From Mycoplana rhizolycopersici (lineage in GTDB: Bacteria > Pseudomonadota > Alphaproteobacteria > Rhizobiales > Rhizobiaceae), in NCBI RefSeq assembly GCF_013378445.1, contig NZ_JABXYK010000011.1, forward strand, positions 62,001 through 126,000: a stretch of 64,000 nt of DNA, written 5' to 3'. The position numbers and the translations under genes are program-made. Positions within the stretch are counted from its first letter, which is position 1; each line of letters begins with the position of its first letter. The notes under the pieces are model-generated. The model was not told the DNA's origin and did no database searches. It saw only the letters and a list, made by a program, of their open reading frames with translations. Shown one piece after another: positions 36,275-46,117 of the stretch.

Positions 36275-36297
36275 ATCCTCGGGCTTGTCCCGACGAT
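36275..36297 (+). repeat. Dispersed intergenic palindrome (copy 5, CTTGT loop)
   Basis: ATCCTCGGG / CCCGACGAT with loop CTTGT and one mismatch. It is the inverted partner of the copy at 36190. Confidence 0.65.
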
Positions 36298-36383
36298 CCG
36301 CGCACGCAGCCCGCCCGATTCGGTCCGGCCGGATAGCTGACCGACGTCCCGACACAAGGAGCAGCCGCGCGCCCATGCCCGGA

Positions 36384-37433
36384 TTAAACCGCAGCGGCGA
36401 TCGCCGCGCGGACGGCCTGCTCGTCCATGTCGTGCAGGCCAATGACGACGAGGCGGGTACCGCGGGTCTCGCCTGGGCCCCAGGCGCGTTCGAAATACTG
36501 GTCGATGCGGCTGCCGACAGCCTGAATCAACAGCCGCATCGGCTTGCCCGGAACGTCGGCGAACCCCTTCACCCGCAGCACGTCATGCTCGCCGATCACG
36601 CCCTTCAGGCGCTCGATGAAGCCGGCAGGATCGGCAACCGGACCGAACTCGACGACGAAGCTGTGGAATTCGTCGTGGTCGTGCTCCTCGCCGTTCTCGT
36701 GTTCCAGCTCGTGATGCGACTTGCGGTTGGCAATGTCGTCCTCGGTGCCGATGCCGAGCCCCAGCAGCACCGCGGCTGCGACGTCGCCGTTCCTCGCCTC
36801 GATCATCGCCGGCTTGCGCGCAATGCGGGAAGCGACCTCGTCGCGGACGATTTTCAGGCCGGCGGCATCGATCAGGTCGGTCTTGTTGAGCACGATCAGG
36901 TCGGCCGCAGTCAACTGGTCCTCGAAGAGCTCCTCCAGCGGGCTCTCGTGATCGAGGTTGTCGTCCTCCACGCGCAGAGCATCGACGCGATCATGGTCGT
37001 CGGCGAAGCGGCCAGCGGCGACGGCGGCGCTGTCGACCACGGTGATGACGCCGTCGACCGTCACCTGCGTCTTGATCTCCGGCCAGTTGAAGGCGGCCAC
37101 CAGCGGCTGCGGCAGCGCCAGGCCGGAGGTCTCGATGACGATATGGTCGGGCCGGTTCTCACGCTCCAGAAGCTTCGACATGGTCGGGATGAAGTCGTCG
37201 GCGACGGTGCAGCAGATGCAGCCGTTGGTCAGTTCGATGATGTCGTCCTCGCTGCAGGTTTCCGCACCGCAGCCCTTCAGCACGTCGCCGTCGACGCCGA
37301 GGTCGCCGAATTCGTTGATGATAAGTGCGATGCGCTTGCCGTTCGCGTTCTGCAGGAGGTTGCGGATCATCGTCGTCTTGCCCGCGCCGAGAAAGCCGGT
37401 GATGACGGTGGCGGGGATCTTTTGCTGGAGCAT
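36384..37433 (-). CDS. cobW: CobW, GTP-dependent metal chaperone of cobalamin synthesis
   Basis: A 349-residue COG0523 GTPase. The P-loop GFLGAGKTT is at residues 13-21, the metal motif GCICC at residues 71-75 and the GTP-specificity NKTD further on. A His/Glu-rich loop (HHELEHENGEEHDHDEFHSF) lies about two-thirds along, followed by the C-terminal CobW domain. It is thought to supply cobalt to CobNST. It sits four bases after cobU and upstream of cobN. Confidence 0.94.
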   Translation of the reverse strand: MLQQKIPATVITGFLGAGKTTMIRNLLQNANGKRIALIINEFGDLGVDGDVLKGCGAETCSEDDIIELTNGCICCTVADDFIPTMSKLLERENRPDHIVIETSGLALPQPLVAAFNWPEIKTQVTVDGVITVVDSAAVAAGRFADDHDRVDALRVEDDNLDHESPLEELFEDQLTAADLIVLNKTDLIDAAGLKIVRDEVASRIARKPAMIEARNGDVAAAVLLGLGIGTEDDIANRKSHHELEHENGEEHDHDEFHSFVVEFGPVADPAGFIERLKGVIGEHDVLRVKGFADVPGKPMRLLIQAVGSRIDQYFERAWGPGETRGTRLVVIGLHDMDEQAVRAAIAAAV

Positions 37434-37437
37434 GGGC

Positions 37438-37965
37438 TCAACCCTTCATTTTCAGCGGCAGGCCTGCCGCGACAAAATAGACTTCGGAGGCGAGCTGCGC
37501 CACCTGCTGGTGCAGCCTGCCGGCGTGGTCGCGGAATTCTCGCGCCATCTGGTTTTCGGGGACTATACCGAGGCCGACCTCGTTGGAGACGAAGACCAGT
37601 CGCCCGGGCGCGGTCACGATGGCCGCTGCGAGATCGTCGAAGGAGGCCGCCATGTCGTGGCTTTCCATCATCAGGTTCGTGACCCAGAGCGTCAGGCAGT
37701 CAACGAGCAAAACCCGATCGTCGCGCGCGGTGTCGTTGATGCGTTCGGCGAGCGCCAGCGGATCCTCATGCGTGGTCCAGCCATGACCGCCGCGCTGCGC
37801 CCTGTGCTGCTCGATCCGGGCACGCATTTCGTCGTCCCATGACCGGCCGGTGGCGATATAGTGCTTGGAAAGGCCGGTCTCCGCCGCCAGCCTTTCGGCA
37901 AACGCGGATTTTCCGGAACGCGCACCGCCCAGAACCAGGACGGCTCCGGGCGATGTCGTTTTCAT
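37438..37965 (-). CDS. cobU: Adenosylcobinamide kinase / adenosylcobinamide-phosphate guanylyltransferase (CobU/CobP)
   Basis: A 175-residue bifunctional enzyme that phosphorylates adenosylcobinamide and then adds GMP in nucleotide-loop assembly. [17 protein letters not shown] is the P-loop, [15 protein letters not shown] the Walker B region and [25 protein letters not shown] the family signature. It overlaps cbtA by 4 bases and leads to cobW by four. Confidence 0.95.
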   Translation of the reverse strand: MKTTSPGAVLVLGGARSGKSAFAERLAAETGLSKHYIATGRSWDDEMRARIEQHRAQRGGHGWTTHEDPLALAERINDTARDDRVLLVDCLTLWVTNLMMESHDMAASFDDLAAAIVTAPGRLVFVSNEVGLGIVPENQMAREFRDHAGRLHQQVAQLASEVYFVAAGLPLKMKG

Positions 37966-38741
37966 CTAGCTGCCTTTGCGATCTTTTCGTTGGCGAATCC
38001 CAGCGAAAGGCCGAGCACGATCCAGAAGAACAGCGTGGTGGCAAGTGCCGCCACGGCAAACTCGGCACCGAGGACGGCCGGAACATTGCTGGAAAGATCG
38101 GACGGCTGCGGGGCGCCATAGACCTGCGGGGCCGCAATCAGACCGATGCCGGCGACCTTCGCCGCGATGCCGCTCTTCAGGATCAGCAGGTAGAGCCCTG
38201 CCCCCGAGAGAACCACTGTGACGATCCACCAGGCCTGTCGGGCGCCAAGGTCGGCGGCCGGGAAGCCCGGCAGTTCCGGCGGCAGCCCGATTGCCGGCAA
38301 AAGGTGCACGGCCAGCCAGCCGGCGGCACCCCACAACGCCCCGTTGGCCACGGTGATCGCGTTGCCCGTCAGCAGGCTCACACCCGCCAGGAGCAATGCG
38401 AAGCCTGTGCCGGTCACGAGGTTGGCGAGCAGCGTGCCGGAGAACCGGCTCATGCCGAACATGATGCCACCGTCCTCATGCTCGCCCTCATGGGCATGGG
38501 CGACCGAGATCGGCGAGAAATAGGCCGTAATGTCGGCCAGCGAAGGAGCGCTGCGGAGCGAGGAGTGCTCGTGCGTCGTTTGCGGGGCTTCGGTTCCGGT
38601 GGCGGCAGGGTCACCCTCCTCGCCCTCGAACTCTTCGGCGTGGAGGATCAGCGGAATCACACGCGCCTCCTGGGCGGCCGTCATCACCACACCGGAGAAC
38701 AGCCCGGCCACCAGAGCGGCCAGGAGATATTTGACGATCAT
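37962..38741 (-). CDS. cbtA: CbtA-family putative cobalt transporter subunit
   Basis: A 259-residue membrane protein with several hydrophobic helices, starting [24 protein letters not shown]. An internal His/Glu-rich region ([11 protein letters not shown], residues about 84-94) could bind metal. CbtA and CbtB occur together under cobalamin riboswitches and are predicted cobalt importers. That arrangement is seen here, 12 bases after cbtB. Confidence 0.88.
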   Translation of the reverse strand: MIVKYLLAALVAGLFSGVVMTAAQEARVIPLILHAEEFEGEEGDPAATGTEAPQTTHEHSSLRSAPSLADITAYFSPISVAHAHEGEHEDGGIMFGMSRFSGTLLANLVTGTGFALLLAGVSLLTGNAITVANGALWGAAGWLAVHLLPAIGLPPELPGFPAADLGARQAWWIVTVVLSGAGLYLLILKSGIAAKVAGIGLIAAPQVYGAPQPSDLSSNVPAVLGAEFAVAALATTLFFWIVLGLSLGFANEKIAKAAR

Positions 38742-38753
38742 GGCATCAGCTCC

Positions 38754-38930
38754 TTAGTGGCAGGGAAAGCCGTAGGAGTGACGGGTGTCGTGCGCGGTGT
38801 CGTGCAGGACGGACGAGTTGGCGAGGCCTGCGCCAAACACCAAAAATCCGCCGAGCAGAAGCGCCACGAGCCCGGCGACGAGACGATCGCTCAGAGAAAG
38901 GGAAACAGAAGAAACGTTAGAAACAGCCAT
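38754..38930 (-). CDS. cbtB: CbtB-family putative cobalt transporter subunit
   Basis: A 58-residue protein with one membrane helix (LVAGLVALLLGGFLVFGAGL). Its C-terminus is rich in metal ligands (HDTAHDTRHSYGFPCH), the CbtB hallmark. The ATG at 38930 follows GGAGG closely. The open frame continues upstream to 39119 through the riboswitch, but that part is untranslated leader. It is first gene of the riboswitch-controlled block. Confidence 0.9.
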   Translation of the reverse strand: MAVSNVSSVSLSLSDRLVAGLVALLLGGFLVFGAGLANSSVLHDTAHDTRHSYGFPCH

Positions 38931-38987
38931 GACAACCTCCGTGCTGGCACGGGGAACATCCCCAGAATCGGGCAGAATGCCCTTATT

Positions 38988-39273
38988 GGCCGGCAGGTCT
39001 CCTGGCTCGCAGCGTCGGGCGCTCTTGCGCCGGCAGCCCTCCTCGCCTTCCCGGGCGGTTCGCAGCATGAAAGGCGGACGATTCGTAGAAATAGAGGCGT
39101 CCAGACCCCGGTTCATCATGCCGCCACCCAGTGGCTTTACCGGTTCGCACGAACCGGTCGGATAGGCCTCGCTACTCTACAGTCGCGGGGTCGGCCGTGA
39201 TTGGAGCGCCCTGATTGGGTCCACCCCGTCACGTTCCCATTTAAGCGCCCGTCCATCGCTGGACCGGCGCACC
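38988..39273 (-). promoter_or_regulatory. Cobalamin (AdoCbl) riboswitch upstream of cbtB
   Basis: On the minus strand the conserved pieces appear in order: GGGAACGTGACGGGGTGG (from 39238), CCGCGACTGTAGAG (39188-39175), the B12 box AGCCACTGGG (39136-39127) and the closing GCCAGGAGACCTGCCGGCC (39006-38988). Small hairpins at about 38942-38986 and the cbtB ribosome site follow, so control is probably at translation or by a nearby stop. It should repress cbtB-cbtA-cobU-cobW-cobN when cobalamin is plentiful. Confidence 0.9.
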
Positions 39274-39384
39274 ATCCAATACTGGCGATGATTATGCCCG
39301 GCCGGCCCGGAAGTCAATCGACCGGAAGCGCCGTCCGCCGCCCTGAAAGCGGCGTTCGAAGCGCAGATCGGGAAACGGGATGGC

Positions 39385-41196
39385 TCAATAGCCAGGGCCG
39401 CTGATCGTGAGATCCCCGCTCGGCCCGCCATAGTAACCGTCGACAGGTCCCTCGTAGTAGCCGCCGACCGGCCCTTCGAGATAGCCGCCACCCACAGGGC
39501 CTTCATAGACGCCGTAGCCGTCATTGTAATAGCGGTCGCGCTGGGCGCGCTGCCTTGCGACATATTGGCGATCCCGGCGCTGGGCATAGCGAGCCGCCTC
39601 GCCCAGCTGGCGAAACTGCTTGCGCGTCAGGTAGCCGTCCGCGGCGTACCCGGCCGAGCGCTGCCATGCGGCAATCGCGCCACGCGTGCGCGAACCGAAG
39701 ACGCCATCGACGCCGCCGGTGTTGTAGCCGAGCATGCTCAACCATTGCTGTGACTGCGCCCGCGTCGCGGGCTCCAGGTAGGCCTCGCGGGCAACTCCGG
39801 GCGTCCTGTAGATCGTCGGTTGGCGCGGATCGGCCAGCACCTCGCGCGATCCCGGCGCGATCGGCCTCGCAGAAACGACGCTGCCCTGGTCCGCACCGCC
39901 TGCACCGGCACTCCCCGCGCCCGAACCGCCAAGGCCCGCATTGTCCTCGGACGGCTGCCCGGCGTCCTGCTGCGCGGTGCCACCCTGCTTCTCGATCGCC
40001 GACAGCCGTTCGCGCGCCTGATCGGCGAAGCGTCCGTCCGGATAGACCCTCAGATATCCCTCGAATGCCTGTGCGCGGCCGTTGAGCACCGCACGGCTCC
40101 AGGCATTGTCTTCCCGACGCGCCTGGCGCTCGGTCTCCGCATTGCCCGCGCCATTTCCCGCGCCGGCATCGTCCGTTGTGGCGGCCTGCGACCCGGCGTC
40201 CGGTTCAGTGCCCGGCCCAGGGCCTGTCGGAAGCGCTTCCGTATCGAGCGCATCGGCCGTAGCCCCCGCCGGACGGCTTTCCTCTGCCGGCCGGGCAGAG
40301 TCTGCGCCCTTTTCGCCTTCATCCGCTACGGCTTCCGCCGCACGTAGACGCTCGGCCTCGGCTTGCGCCTTTTCCGCTTCGGCCTTGGCCTTGTCCGCAG
40401 CCGCCTCGTCCGCCCGCGCCCGCGCCTCTGCCGCAGCCTTGGCTTCCTCTGCAGCCTTCAGGCGATCGGCTTCTGCGGCAGCTTGCGCGCGCTCGCGCTC
40501 CGCCTCGGCGGCAGCCTGTTCGGCTTCTGCCTTGGCCTGGGCTTCGGCTGCAGCCTTTGCCTCTTGCTCGGCCTTCAGGCGCGCCTGCTCGGCCTTCGCC
40601 TCCTGCTCCGCCCGCAGCCTTTCGGCTTCCTGCGCGCGTTTGCGCTCAGCTTCGGCTGCCTGACGCTCCGCCTCGGCCCTGGCCTCGGCGGCGCGCTTGG
40701 CTTCGGCTTGCGCGCGCGCCTGCTCTTCTTCGCGCAGCCGCTCTTCTTCGGCGATCCGCTTGCGCTCCGCTTCCGCTGCCAGCCGGTCCTGTTCGGCCTG
40801 CGCCCTTTCGGCTGCGACCTTCGCCTCCTGCTCGGCCTTCAGCCGCTCGGCCTCGGCGGCCTTGCGCGCTTCCTCGTTTCTTTCCTTCTCGCCGACTGCC
40901 GTGCCCGCGGACGCCGCACCGCTCGACGGCTTGGACGCGCCGGCAGCGTTCAACTCGGCAAGCCGCAGCCGCGCCATCGATGCAAAGGTGCCGTTCGGAA
41001 ACTGCTTGAGGTAATCCTCATAGCCCGCCGGGTCGCTGCTGGAAGAAACCTTCTGCCACATCGAGAACTCGCTCTCCCAGCGCTTGCTTGCGCTGACGGG
41101 CGGCTTCGTCTCGTCCGCCTGCACCGCCGGAACTCCGGCGAGCGCAAACCCGACAAGTCCGGCCAATCCAAGTTTCGCCAAACGCGCAGTGGTCAT
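39385..41196 (-). CDS. Exported coiled-coil protein with peptidoglycan-binding domain
   Basis: 603 residues. A signal peptide (LAKLGLAGLVGFALAGVPAVQA) is followed by a short repeat-like motif (DPAGYEDYLKQFPNGTFASM). About 220 residues of Ala/Glu/Lys/Arg-rich TolA-like coiled coil come next, then an acidic linker and a second AFEGYLRVYPDGRFADQA. A PG_binding_1 domain (QQWLSMLGYNTGGVDGVFGS, then RTRGAIAAWQ) precedes a Gly/Tyr-rich tail with GPVGGYYEGPVDGYYGG repeats. It is likely periplasmic and cell-wall associated. Specific function is unknown. Confidence 0.85.
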   Translation of the reverse strand: MTTARLAKLGLAGLVGFALAGVPAVQADETKPPVSASKRWESEFSMWQKVSSSSDPAGYEDYLKQFPNGTFASMARLRLAELNAAGASKPSSGAASAGTAVGEKERNEEARKAAEAERLKAEQEAKVAAERAQAEQDRLAAEAERKRIAEEERLREEEQARAQAEAKRAAEARAEAERQAAEAERKRAQEAERLRAEQEAKAEQARLKAEQEAKAAAEAQAKAEAEQAAAEAERERAQAAAEADRLKAAEEAKAAAEARARADEAAADKAKAEAEKAQAEAERLRAAEAVADEGEKGADSARPAEESRPAGATADALDTEALPTGPGPGTEPDAGSQAATTDDAGAGNGAGNAETERQARREDNAWSRAVLNGRAQAFEGYLRVYPDGRFADQARERLSAIEKQGGTAQQDAGQPSEDNAGLGGSGAGSAGAGGADQGSVVSARPIAPGSREVLADPRQPTIYRTPGVAREAYLEPATRAQSQQWLSMLGYNTGGVDGVFGSRTRGAIAAWQRSAGYAADGYLTRKQFRQLGEAARYAQRRDRQYVARQRAQRDRYYNDGYGVYEGPVGGGYLEGPVGGYYEGPVDGYYGGPSGDLTISGPGY

Positions 41197-41389
41197 TCGA
41201 GAACTTCCCTTTTCGATCGCATGCCGGACCTGGGCAGATAGATAGCGGCAATTCCAGAGCCCTCAAGGCTTTGCATGGGATTCTGACGCAAGTTTGATGG
41301 TAACCTTACCGCGGCAAGATGACGAAAAAATCGTGCCGGAACACGCCGATGGCAGCGCCCGGACATCTGCACCGCATGGGCCGGCCTGT

Positions 41390-42850
41390 TCAGTCCCGTT
41401 CCATCAGCCCCTCGAGCCAGGCCGGATCGAGCACCGCCTCGAGTTCGGCCGCAACACCGTCCAGCGCCTCGTCGACCGCCTTGCGGTAATCGAAGCCGCC
41501 GCCAGCGATGCCGAACTCGGCAAGCAGCCTGCCCCGGAACGGATCGCTGGACATCAGCCCGTGCAGATAGGTGCCGAACACCCGGCCGTCCGGCGAAGTC
41601 GCACCGTCCGGCCTGCCGTCGATGATGACGCTCGGCCGGGCGCAGTCCGGCCCTGCCGTCACGCCGAGATGGATCTCGTAGCCCTCCAGCGGCACGTCGT
41701 AGGCGAGCGAATGCGCCCGACTGTTGCGCACCGTCTTCTCCGGCGCCATCTCGGTCTCGACCTCGAGCAGGCCCAGCCCTTCGATCTCGCGGTCGCTACC
41801 CTCGATGCCGAGCGGATCGCGCACCGTCCGTCCCAGCATCTGGTAGCCGCCGCAAATGCCGATGACGCGCCCGCCACGGCGATGATGGGCGGCAAGGTCG
41901 CGGTCCCATCCCTGCGCCCGGAAATCCTTCAGGTCGGCGATGGTCGATTTCGAGCCCGGCAGGATGACGAGGCCGGCATCGGCGGGAATCCGCTCACCGG
42001 GCCGCACAAAGACCAGGTCAATGTCGCCCTCCTGGCGCAACGGGTCGAGATCGTCAAAATTGGCAATCCGCGGCAGTACCGGCACCGCCACGCGCAGGGC
42101 GCCGGCCTTTCCGGCCGCCAGGCGCTCCAGCACGACAGAGTCCTCCGCCGGCAGCCGCCGCGCGTCCTTAAGCCACGGCACGACCCCGAAGCAGGGCCAG
42201 CCGGTATGCTGGCCGATAGCGCGAATGCCGTCGTCGAAAAGCGTGACGTCACCGCGGAACTTGTTGATGATGTAGCCGCTGACCATTGCCAGGTCCTCGC
42301 CCGGAAGGATTGCCTTCGTACCGACGAGAGAAGCGATGACGCCGCCGCGATCGATGTCGCCCACGAGCACGACCGGCACGCCGGCACGCGTCGCAAATCC
42401 CATGTTGGCAATGTCGCCGGCGCGCAGGTTGATCTCGGCCGGCGATCCGGCCCCCTCCACCACCACGAGGTCCGCGTCGGAACAGACCATTTCGAAGCTC
42501 TCCATCACCGCGCCGAGCAGCTTCGGCTTGAGCGCCTGATAATCGCGGCCCCGCGCCTGGCCGTAGACCTCCCCCTGCACCACGATCTGGCTGCCGGTGT
42601 CGGATTGCGGCTTCAGCAGCACGGGGTTCATGTGGACGGAAGACGGTACGCGCGCAGCCATGGCCTGCAACCACTGCGCCCGCCCGATCTCGCCGCCATC
42701 GTCGGATACGGCGGCATTGTTGGACATGTTCTGCGGCTTGAAAGGGCGGACCTTCAGGCCACGGTTCGCGGCAATGCGGCACAGTCCGGCCACCAGTACC
42801 GTTTTTCCGACATCCGAGCCGGTTCCCTGCAGCATGATTTTCCGAGTCAT
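41390..42850 (-). CDS. cobQ: Cobyric acid synthase CobQ
   Basis: A 486-residue glutamine-dependent amidotransferase that amidates four side chains of adenosylcobyrinate diamide. The P-loop-like [20 protein letters not shown] opens the protein. The glutamine amidotransferase nucleophile lies in [10 protein letters not shown], with the later His in [14 protein letters not shown] 42850 is chosen over an upstream TTG at 42859. It stands apart from the other cob genes. Confidence 0.96.
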   Translation of the reverse strand: MTRKIMLQGTGSDVGKTVLVAGLCRIAANRGLKVRPFKPQNMSNNAAVSDDGGEIGRAQWLQAMAARVPSSVHMNPVLLKPQSDTGSQIVVQGEVYGQARGRDYQALKPKLLGAVMESFEMVCSDADLVVVEGAGSPAEINLRAGDIANMGFATRAGVPVVLVGDIDRGGVIASLVGTKAILPGEDLAMVSGYIINKFRGDVTLFDDGIRAIGQHTGWPCFGVVPWLKDARRLPAEDSVVLERLAAGKAGALRVAVPVLPRIANFDDLDPLRQEGDIDLVFVRPGERIPADAGLVILPGSKSTIADLKDFRAQGWDRDLAAHHRRGGRVIGICGGYQMLGRTVRDPLGIEGSDREIEGLGLLEVETEMAPEKTVRNSRAHSLAYDVPLEGYEIHLGVTAGPDCARPSVIIDGRPDGATSPDGRVFGTYLHGLMSSDPFRGRLLAEFGIAGGGFDYRKAVDEALDGVAAELEAVLDPAWLEGLMERD

Positions 42851-43076
42851 GCGCCTCAATTAGCATCGCGCCCGTACACCGCAAAGCCCTGAAAGCGCCG
42901 TGATGCCGCCGCAATGCGCAGCCGTTCAGGAGGGGATCGACAAGAGCACCAGTACACATATTCCATTTGCGACACGCCATGGCGTTGGCGAATGCGATTT
43001 CACCGCGGGCCGGGCCTATATCGCCGGCATGTGAGCCACGGGCCGAACCGTCGCCGCCCAACCAGGGAAAAACACC

Positions 43077-43220
43077 ATGCTGTTCATCTTCAGCAAGCCC
43101 AACTTCGTCCAGATCGCATGGAACGGTCTGGCTCCCCGCCATCACTCGCGCGTCCGCAATGTCGTCGACGATGCGCCGCTAGGCCCGATCAGCCTGATCC
43201 GCACGCGCAACGTCGGCTGA
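43077..43220 (+). CDS. Small conserved-looking hypothetical protein
   Basis: A 47-residue frame preceded by AGGGAAA at good spacing. It begins MLFIFSKPNFVQIAWNGLAP and ends SLIRTRNVG. The N-terminus is hydrophobic with Phe and Trp; the rest is polar. It does not overlap another gene, and a hairpin follows at 43245. I do not recognise it. Confidence 0.5.
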   Translation: MLFIFSKPNFVQIAWNGLAPRHHSRVRNVVDDAPLGPISLIRTRNVG

Positions 43221-43955
43221 GCGAACGGAAATGCCGTCTTCGAGCGCCCTCGCATTGCGGGGGCGTTGCTGTTTCTGCCGGCGAAAAAGATGTTGGCAGC
43301 GGAAACAAAAAAGCCGCGGGCACCCGCACGGGCGTTCCACGGCCTCTCGGATGCAAAATCGCGCATCGTCGAAAATCGGCCCCGGTACGCACTACCTTTT
43401 CCGGGGATGGGCAGGGATCACCTGCCACGACGAAAGTGATAGCTGCACATCGTTACCGGATCGTTATTAAGACCTTAAACAAAGATGAATTGTGATTTTT
43501 TTCGCGCGATCTTCGAAAAATCCGCCATCGGCACAACCGCCGCTTTCAGGACAGCAAATGTCCCGATCCGAAAACCCGCCGGCGACACCGCGCCTTCAAC
43601 CTGCTCCGCAACGCCCATCTGTGAGCAAAAGCTCATTTTTTGATCGAGCTGGTGCCTGAATTACCGGCGCCTGCCCTCCTGCTGGCGGCACCCAAATTCG
43701 TTGCTGCAGCGCTGCACGGTTGATTTCTTTGCGGGAATCCTTACGCTGCCCCCAGCGATGAAACAGGCGAGGCGGTGACAGGGTTCCGCTGCCGGCCGAC
43801 AATAACTCACGTCGCTGCAAGCAGGGTTTCGACTTGCCCGACCCGGTTCTTCGACCCCAGCCTGCCGAACGTATCGATCGGGCAGCAAGGAAGGCGTACG
43901 GCTTCTTCACCGTCCGGAACAGATAACCGCATCAAGACTGGGAGATCGCACAACC
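43221..43955. other. Long intergenic region upstream of the betaine transporter
   Basis: 735 bases without a convincing gene. A hairpin (CGCCCTCGC att GCGGGGGCG, 43245-43265) followed by a T-rich stretch could end the small gene at 43077. An AT-rich stretch at about 43450-43505 is unusual here and could hold a promoter. Short frames lack ribosome sites. Confidence 0.4.
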
Positions 43956-44954
43956 ATGAAGACGCTGCTCGCTTCTACCGTCCTCGCCGTCGGCCTCTAT
44001 GCCGGGGCAGGTTCCGCACAGGCTGCCGATTGCGGCAGTGTATCCATCGCCGAGATGAACTGGGCTTCGGCCGGCGTCGCGGCCTATGTCGACAAGATCA
44101 TTCTCGAAAACGGCTACGGCTGCACGGTGACGCTCGTCACCGGCGACACCATGCCCACCTTCACCTCGATGTCGGAAAAAGCCGAGCCGGACGTAGCGCC
44201 GGAACTGTGGGTGAACTCGTTCCGCACAGCGCTTGACGCGGCGGTCAAGGACGGAAGCCTCATCCAGGCGGCCCCCCTGCTGTCGGAAGGCGGCGTCGAA
44301 GGCTGGTGGATTCCGAAGTTCCTCGCCGACGCCCACCCGGAAATCAAGACCGTTCAGGATGCACTGAAACATCCCGAGCTTTTCCCCGCACCGGAAGACG
44401 CTTCTCGTGCCGCCGTCCACAACTGCCCGTCGGGTTGGAACTGCCAGGTTTCCACCGCCAATCTCTACAATGCGCTGAACGCCGAAGCGGCCGGCTTCGA
44501 CCTGGTCGACACCGGCTCCGCCGCCGGCCTTGACGGCTCGATCGCCAACGCCTTCGAAAAGAAGACCGGTTGGCTCGGCTACTACTGGGCGCCGACCGCC
44601 ATTCTCGGCAAGTACGAGATGACCAAGCTCTCCTTCGGCGTCGAGCACGACAAGAAGGAATGGGACGCCTGCACGGCGATCCCGGATTGCCCGAGCCCGA
44701 AGGTGAACGCTTATCCGGTCTCCGACGTCTACACGGTCGTCACAAAAGCCTTCGCCGACAAGGCGGGCGTGGCGATGGACTACATGAATACGCGCCAGTG
44801 GGACAACCAGACGGTCGGCAAGGTTCTGGCCTGGATGATCGATAACCAGGGCACCAACGAGGACGGCGCCAAGTACTTCCTCGAAAACAATCCCGACTTG
44901 TGGACGAAATGGGTTTCGCCCGAAGTCGCCGAGAAGGTCAAGGCGTCTCTCTGA
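43956..44954 (+). CDS. Glycine/proline betaine-type ABC transporter substrate-binding protein
   Basis: A 332-residue periplasmic OpuAC-family protein. A signal peptide (LLASTVLAVGLYAGAGSAQA) precedes SIAEMNWASAGVAAYVDKIILENGYG, typical for quaternary-amine binding proteins. Several Trp residues (WWIPKF, GYYWAP, LWTKWV) could form the aromatic cage for a trimethylammonium group. Four or more Cys may form disulfides. It is first in the transporter operon, followed by an internal terminator at 44966. Confidence 0.9.
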   Translation: MKTLLASTVLAVGLYAGAGSAQAADCGSVSIAEMNWASAGVAAYVDKIILENGYGCTVTLVTGDTMPTFTSMSEKAEPDVAPELWVNSFRTALDAAVKDGSLIQAAPLLSEGGVEGWWIPKFLADAHPEIKTVQDALKHPELFPAPEDASRAAVHNCPSGWNCQVSTANLYNALNAEAAGFDLVDTGSAAGLDGSIANAFEKKTGWLGYYWAPTAILGKYEMTKLSFGVEHDKKEWDACTAIPDCPSPKVNAYPVSDVYTVVTKAFADKAGVAMDYMNTRQWDNQTVGKVLAWMIDNQGTNEDGAKYFLENNPDLWTKWVSPEVAEKVKASL

Positions 44955-44965
44955 CAGGTCTGATC

Positions 44966-44996
44966 GAGGGCCGGCGATAACCCGCCGGCCCTTTTT
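44966..44996 (+). terminator. Hairpin terminator/attenuator after the betaine-binding protein
   Basis: GGGCCGGCG / CGCCGGCCC (9 bp, loop of 6) followed by TTTTT, 12 bases after the stop and 213 bases before the permease. Partial termination would give excess binding protein over membrane subunits. Confidence 0.85.
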
Positions 44997-45208
44997 CATT
45001 GTGACGCGACGAAGGCAGGAACGGGTTTCCGCTTCGATTTGCTAATAGAGAAAGCAAGGTCGCAAACAGCACATGAATGCCGCCGGCTTCATGTGAAGAA
45101 TATAAAAAAGGCCGGAACGAAAACAAGAACAACGGCCCGGAGGTGAAAGCGCGCACAAGGCGGCGGAAGCGATCCGGAGTCGACAATCGGCAGACAAAGG
45201 GGATTGAT

Positions 45209-46117
45209 ATGGCATTGTGCGACAGCTTGCCGGCACTGCTCTGCAAGTTTCCCGCGCTGAGCGACGCTACCATTCGCGCAGGCCGCAAGACGATCGACGA
45301 CGGTTTCCGCGGCTTCGTCCGCTCCTACGGCACGATCATCGACGCTGTGGTCCAGCCGCTCCAGGTGTTCCTGAACTTCATCGAGCGCCTATTCGTCACC
45401 TCGCCCTGGCCGATCATCCTGGTTGCGATGCTGGTCATCGTCTATCTCGGCAGCCGCAGCGTGAAGGTCACGATCGGCACCGCCGTCGCCATGTATTTCA
45501 TCGGCCTGTTCGGATTGTGGAACGACGCAATGGTGACGCTCGCGATCACCACCGTCTGTACGATCGTCGCCGTGGTGCTCGGCATCCCGATCGGGATCCT
45601 GATGGCGCGCTTCGACCGGGTTCAGGCCGTGGTCAATCCGACCCTCGACGTGATGCAGACCATGCCGAGCTTCGTCTACCTGATCCCCGTCGTGATGATC
45701 TTCGGCATCGGCAAGGTGCCGGGCATGATCGCCGTCGTCATCTACGCCGTTCCACCGATGATCCGCCTGACCAATCTCGGCATTCGCCTCGTTGACAAGG
45801 AAGTTCTGGAGGCCGCCGACGCCTTCGGCTCGTCCGGCTGGCAGAAATTGAAGAACGTCCAGATCCCGCTGGCGCTCCCCACCATCATGGCCGGCATCAA
45901 CCAGACGATCATGATGTCGCTGGCAATGGTGGTCGTCGCCTCGATGGTCGGCGTCGGGGGGCTCGGCAAGAACGTGCTCGGCGCGATCAACAACCAGTTC
46001 TTCACCGTCGGGTTTCTCAACGGCTTTGCGCTCGTCGCCATCGCCATCATTTTCGACCGTACCAGCCAGGCCTTTGGCAAGCGCCTGCAGAAGCATTCGG
46101 AGGTAGTCCATGGCTAG
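45209..46117 (+). CDS. Glycine/proline betaine-type ABC transporter permease
   Basis: A 302-residue OpuAB/ProW-type permease. After a soluble N-terminus of about 60 residues there are several helices. The EAA loop (EAADAFGSSGWQKLKNVQIP, near residues 205-224) and NPTLDVMQTMPSFVYLIPVV are family hallmarks. AAAGGGGAT precedes the ATG at 45209. It overlaps the ATPase gene by 8 bases. Confidence 0.93.
   Translation: MALCDSLPALLCKFPALSDATIRAGRKTIDDGFRGFVRSYGTIIDAVVQPLQVFLNFIERLFVTSPWPIILVAMLVIVYLGSRSVKVTIGTAVAMYFIGLFGLWNDAMVTLAITTVCTIVAVVLGIPIGILMARFDRVQAVVNPTLDVMQTMPSFVYLIPVVMIFGIGKVPGMIAVVIYAVPPMIRLTNLGIRLVDKEVLEAADAFGSSGWQKLKNVQIPLALPTIMAGINQTIMMSLAMVVVASMVGVGGLGKNVLGAINNQFFTVGFLNGFALVAIAIIFDRTSQAFGKRLQKHSEVVHG

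Noticed and set aside
39177-39587. Minus-strand frame overlapping the riboswitch 5' side
   Set aside because: It overlaps conserved riboswitch structure and the 3' end of the peptidoglycan-binding gene, and has no ribosome site.
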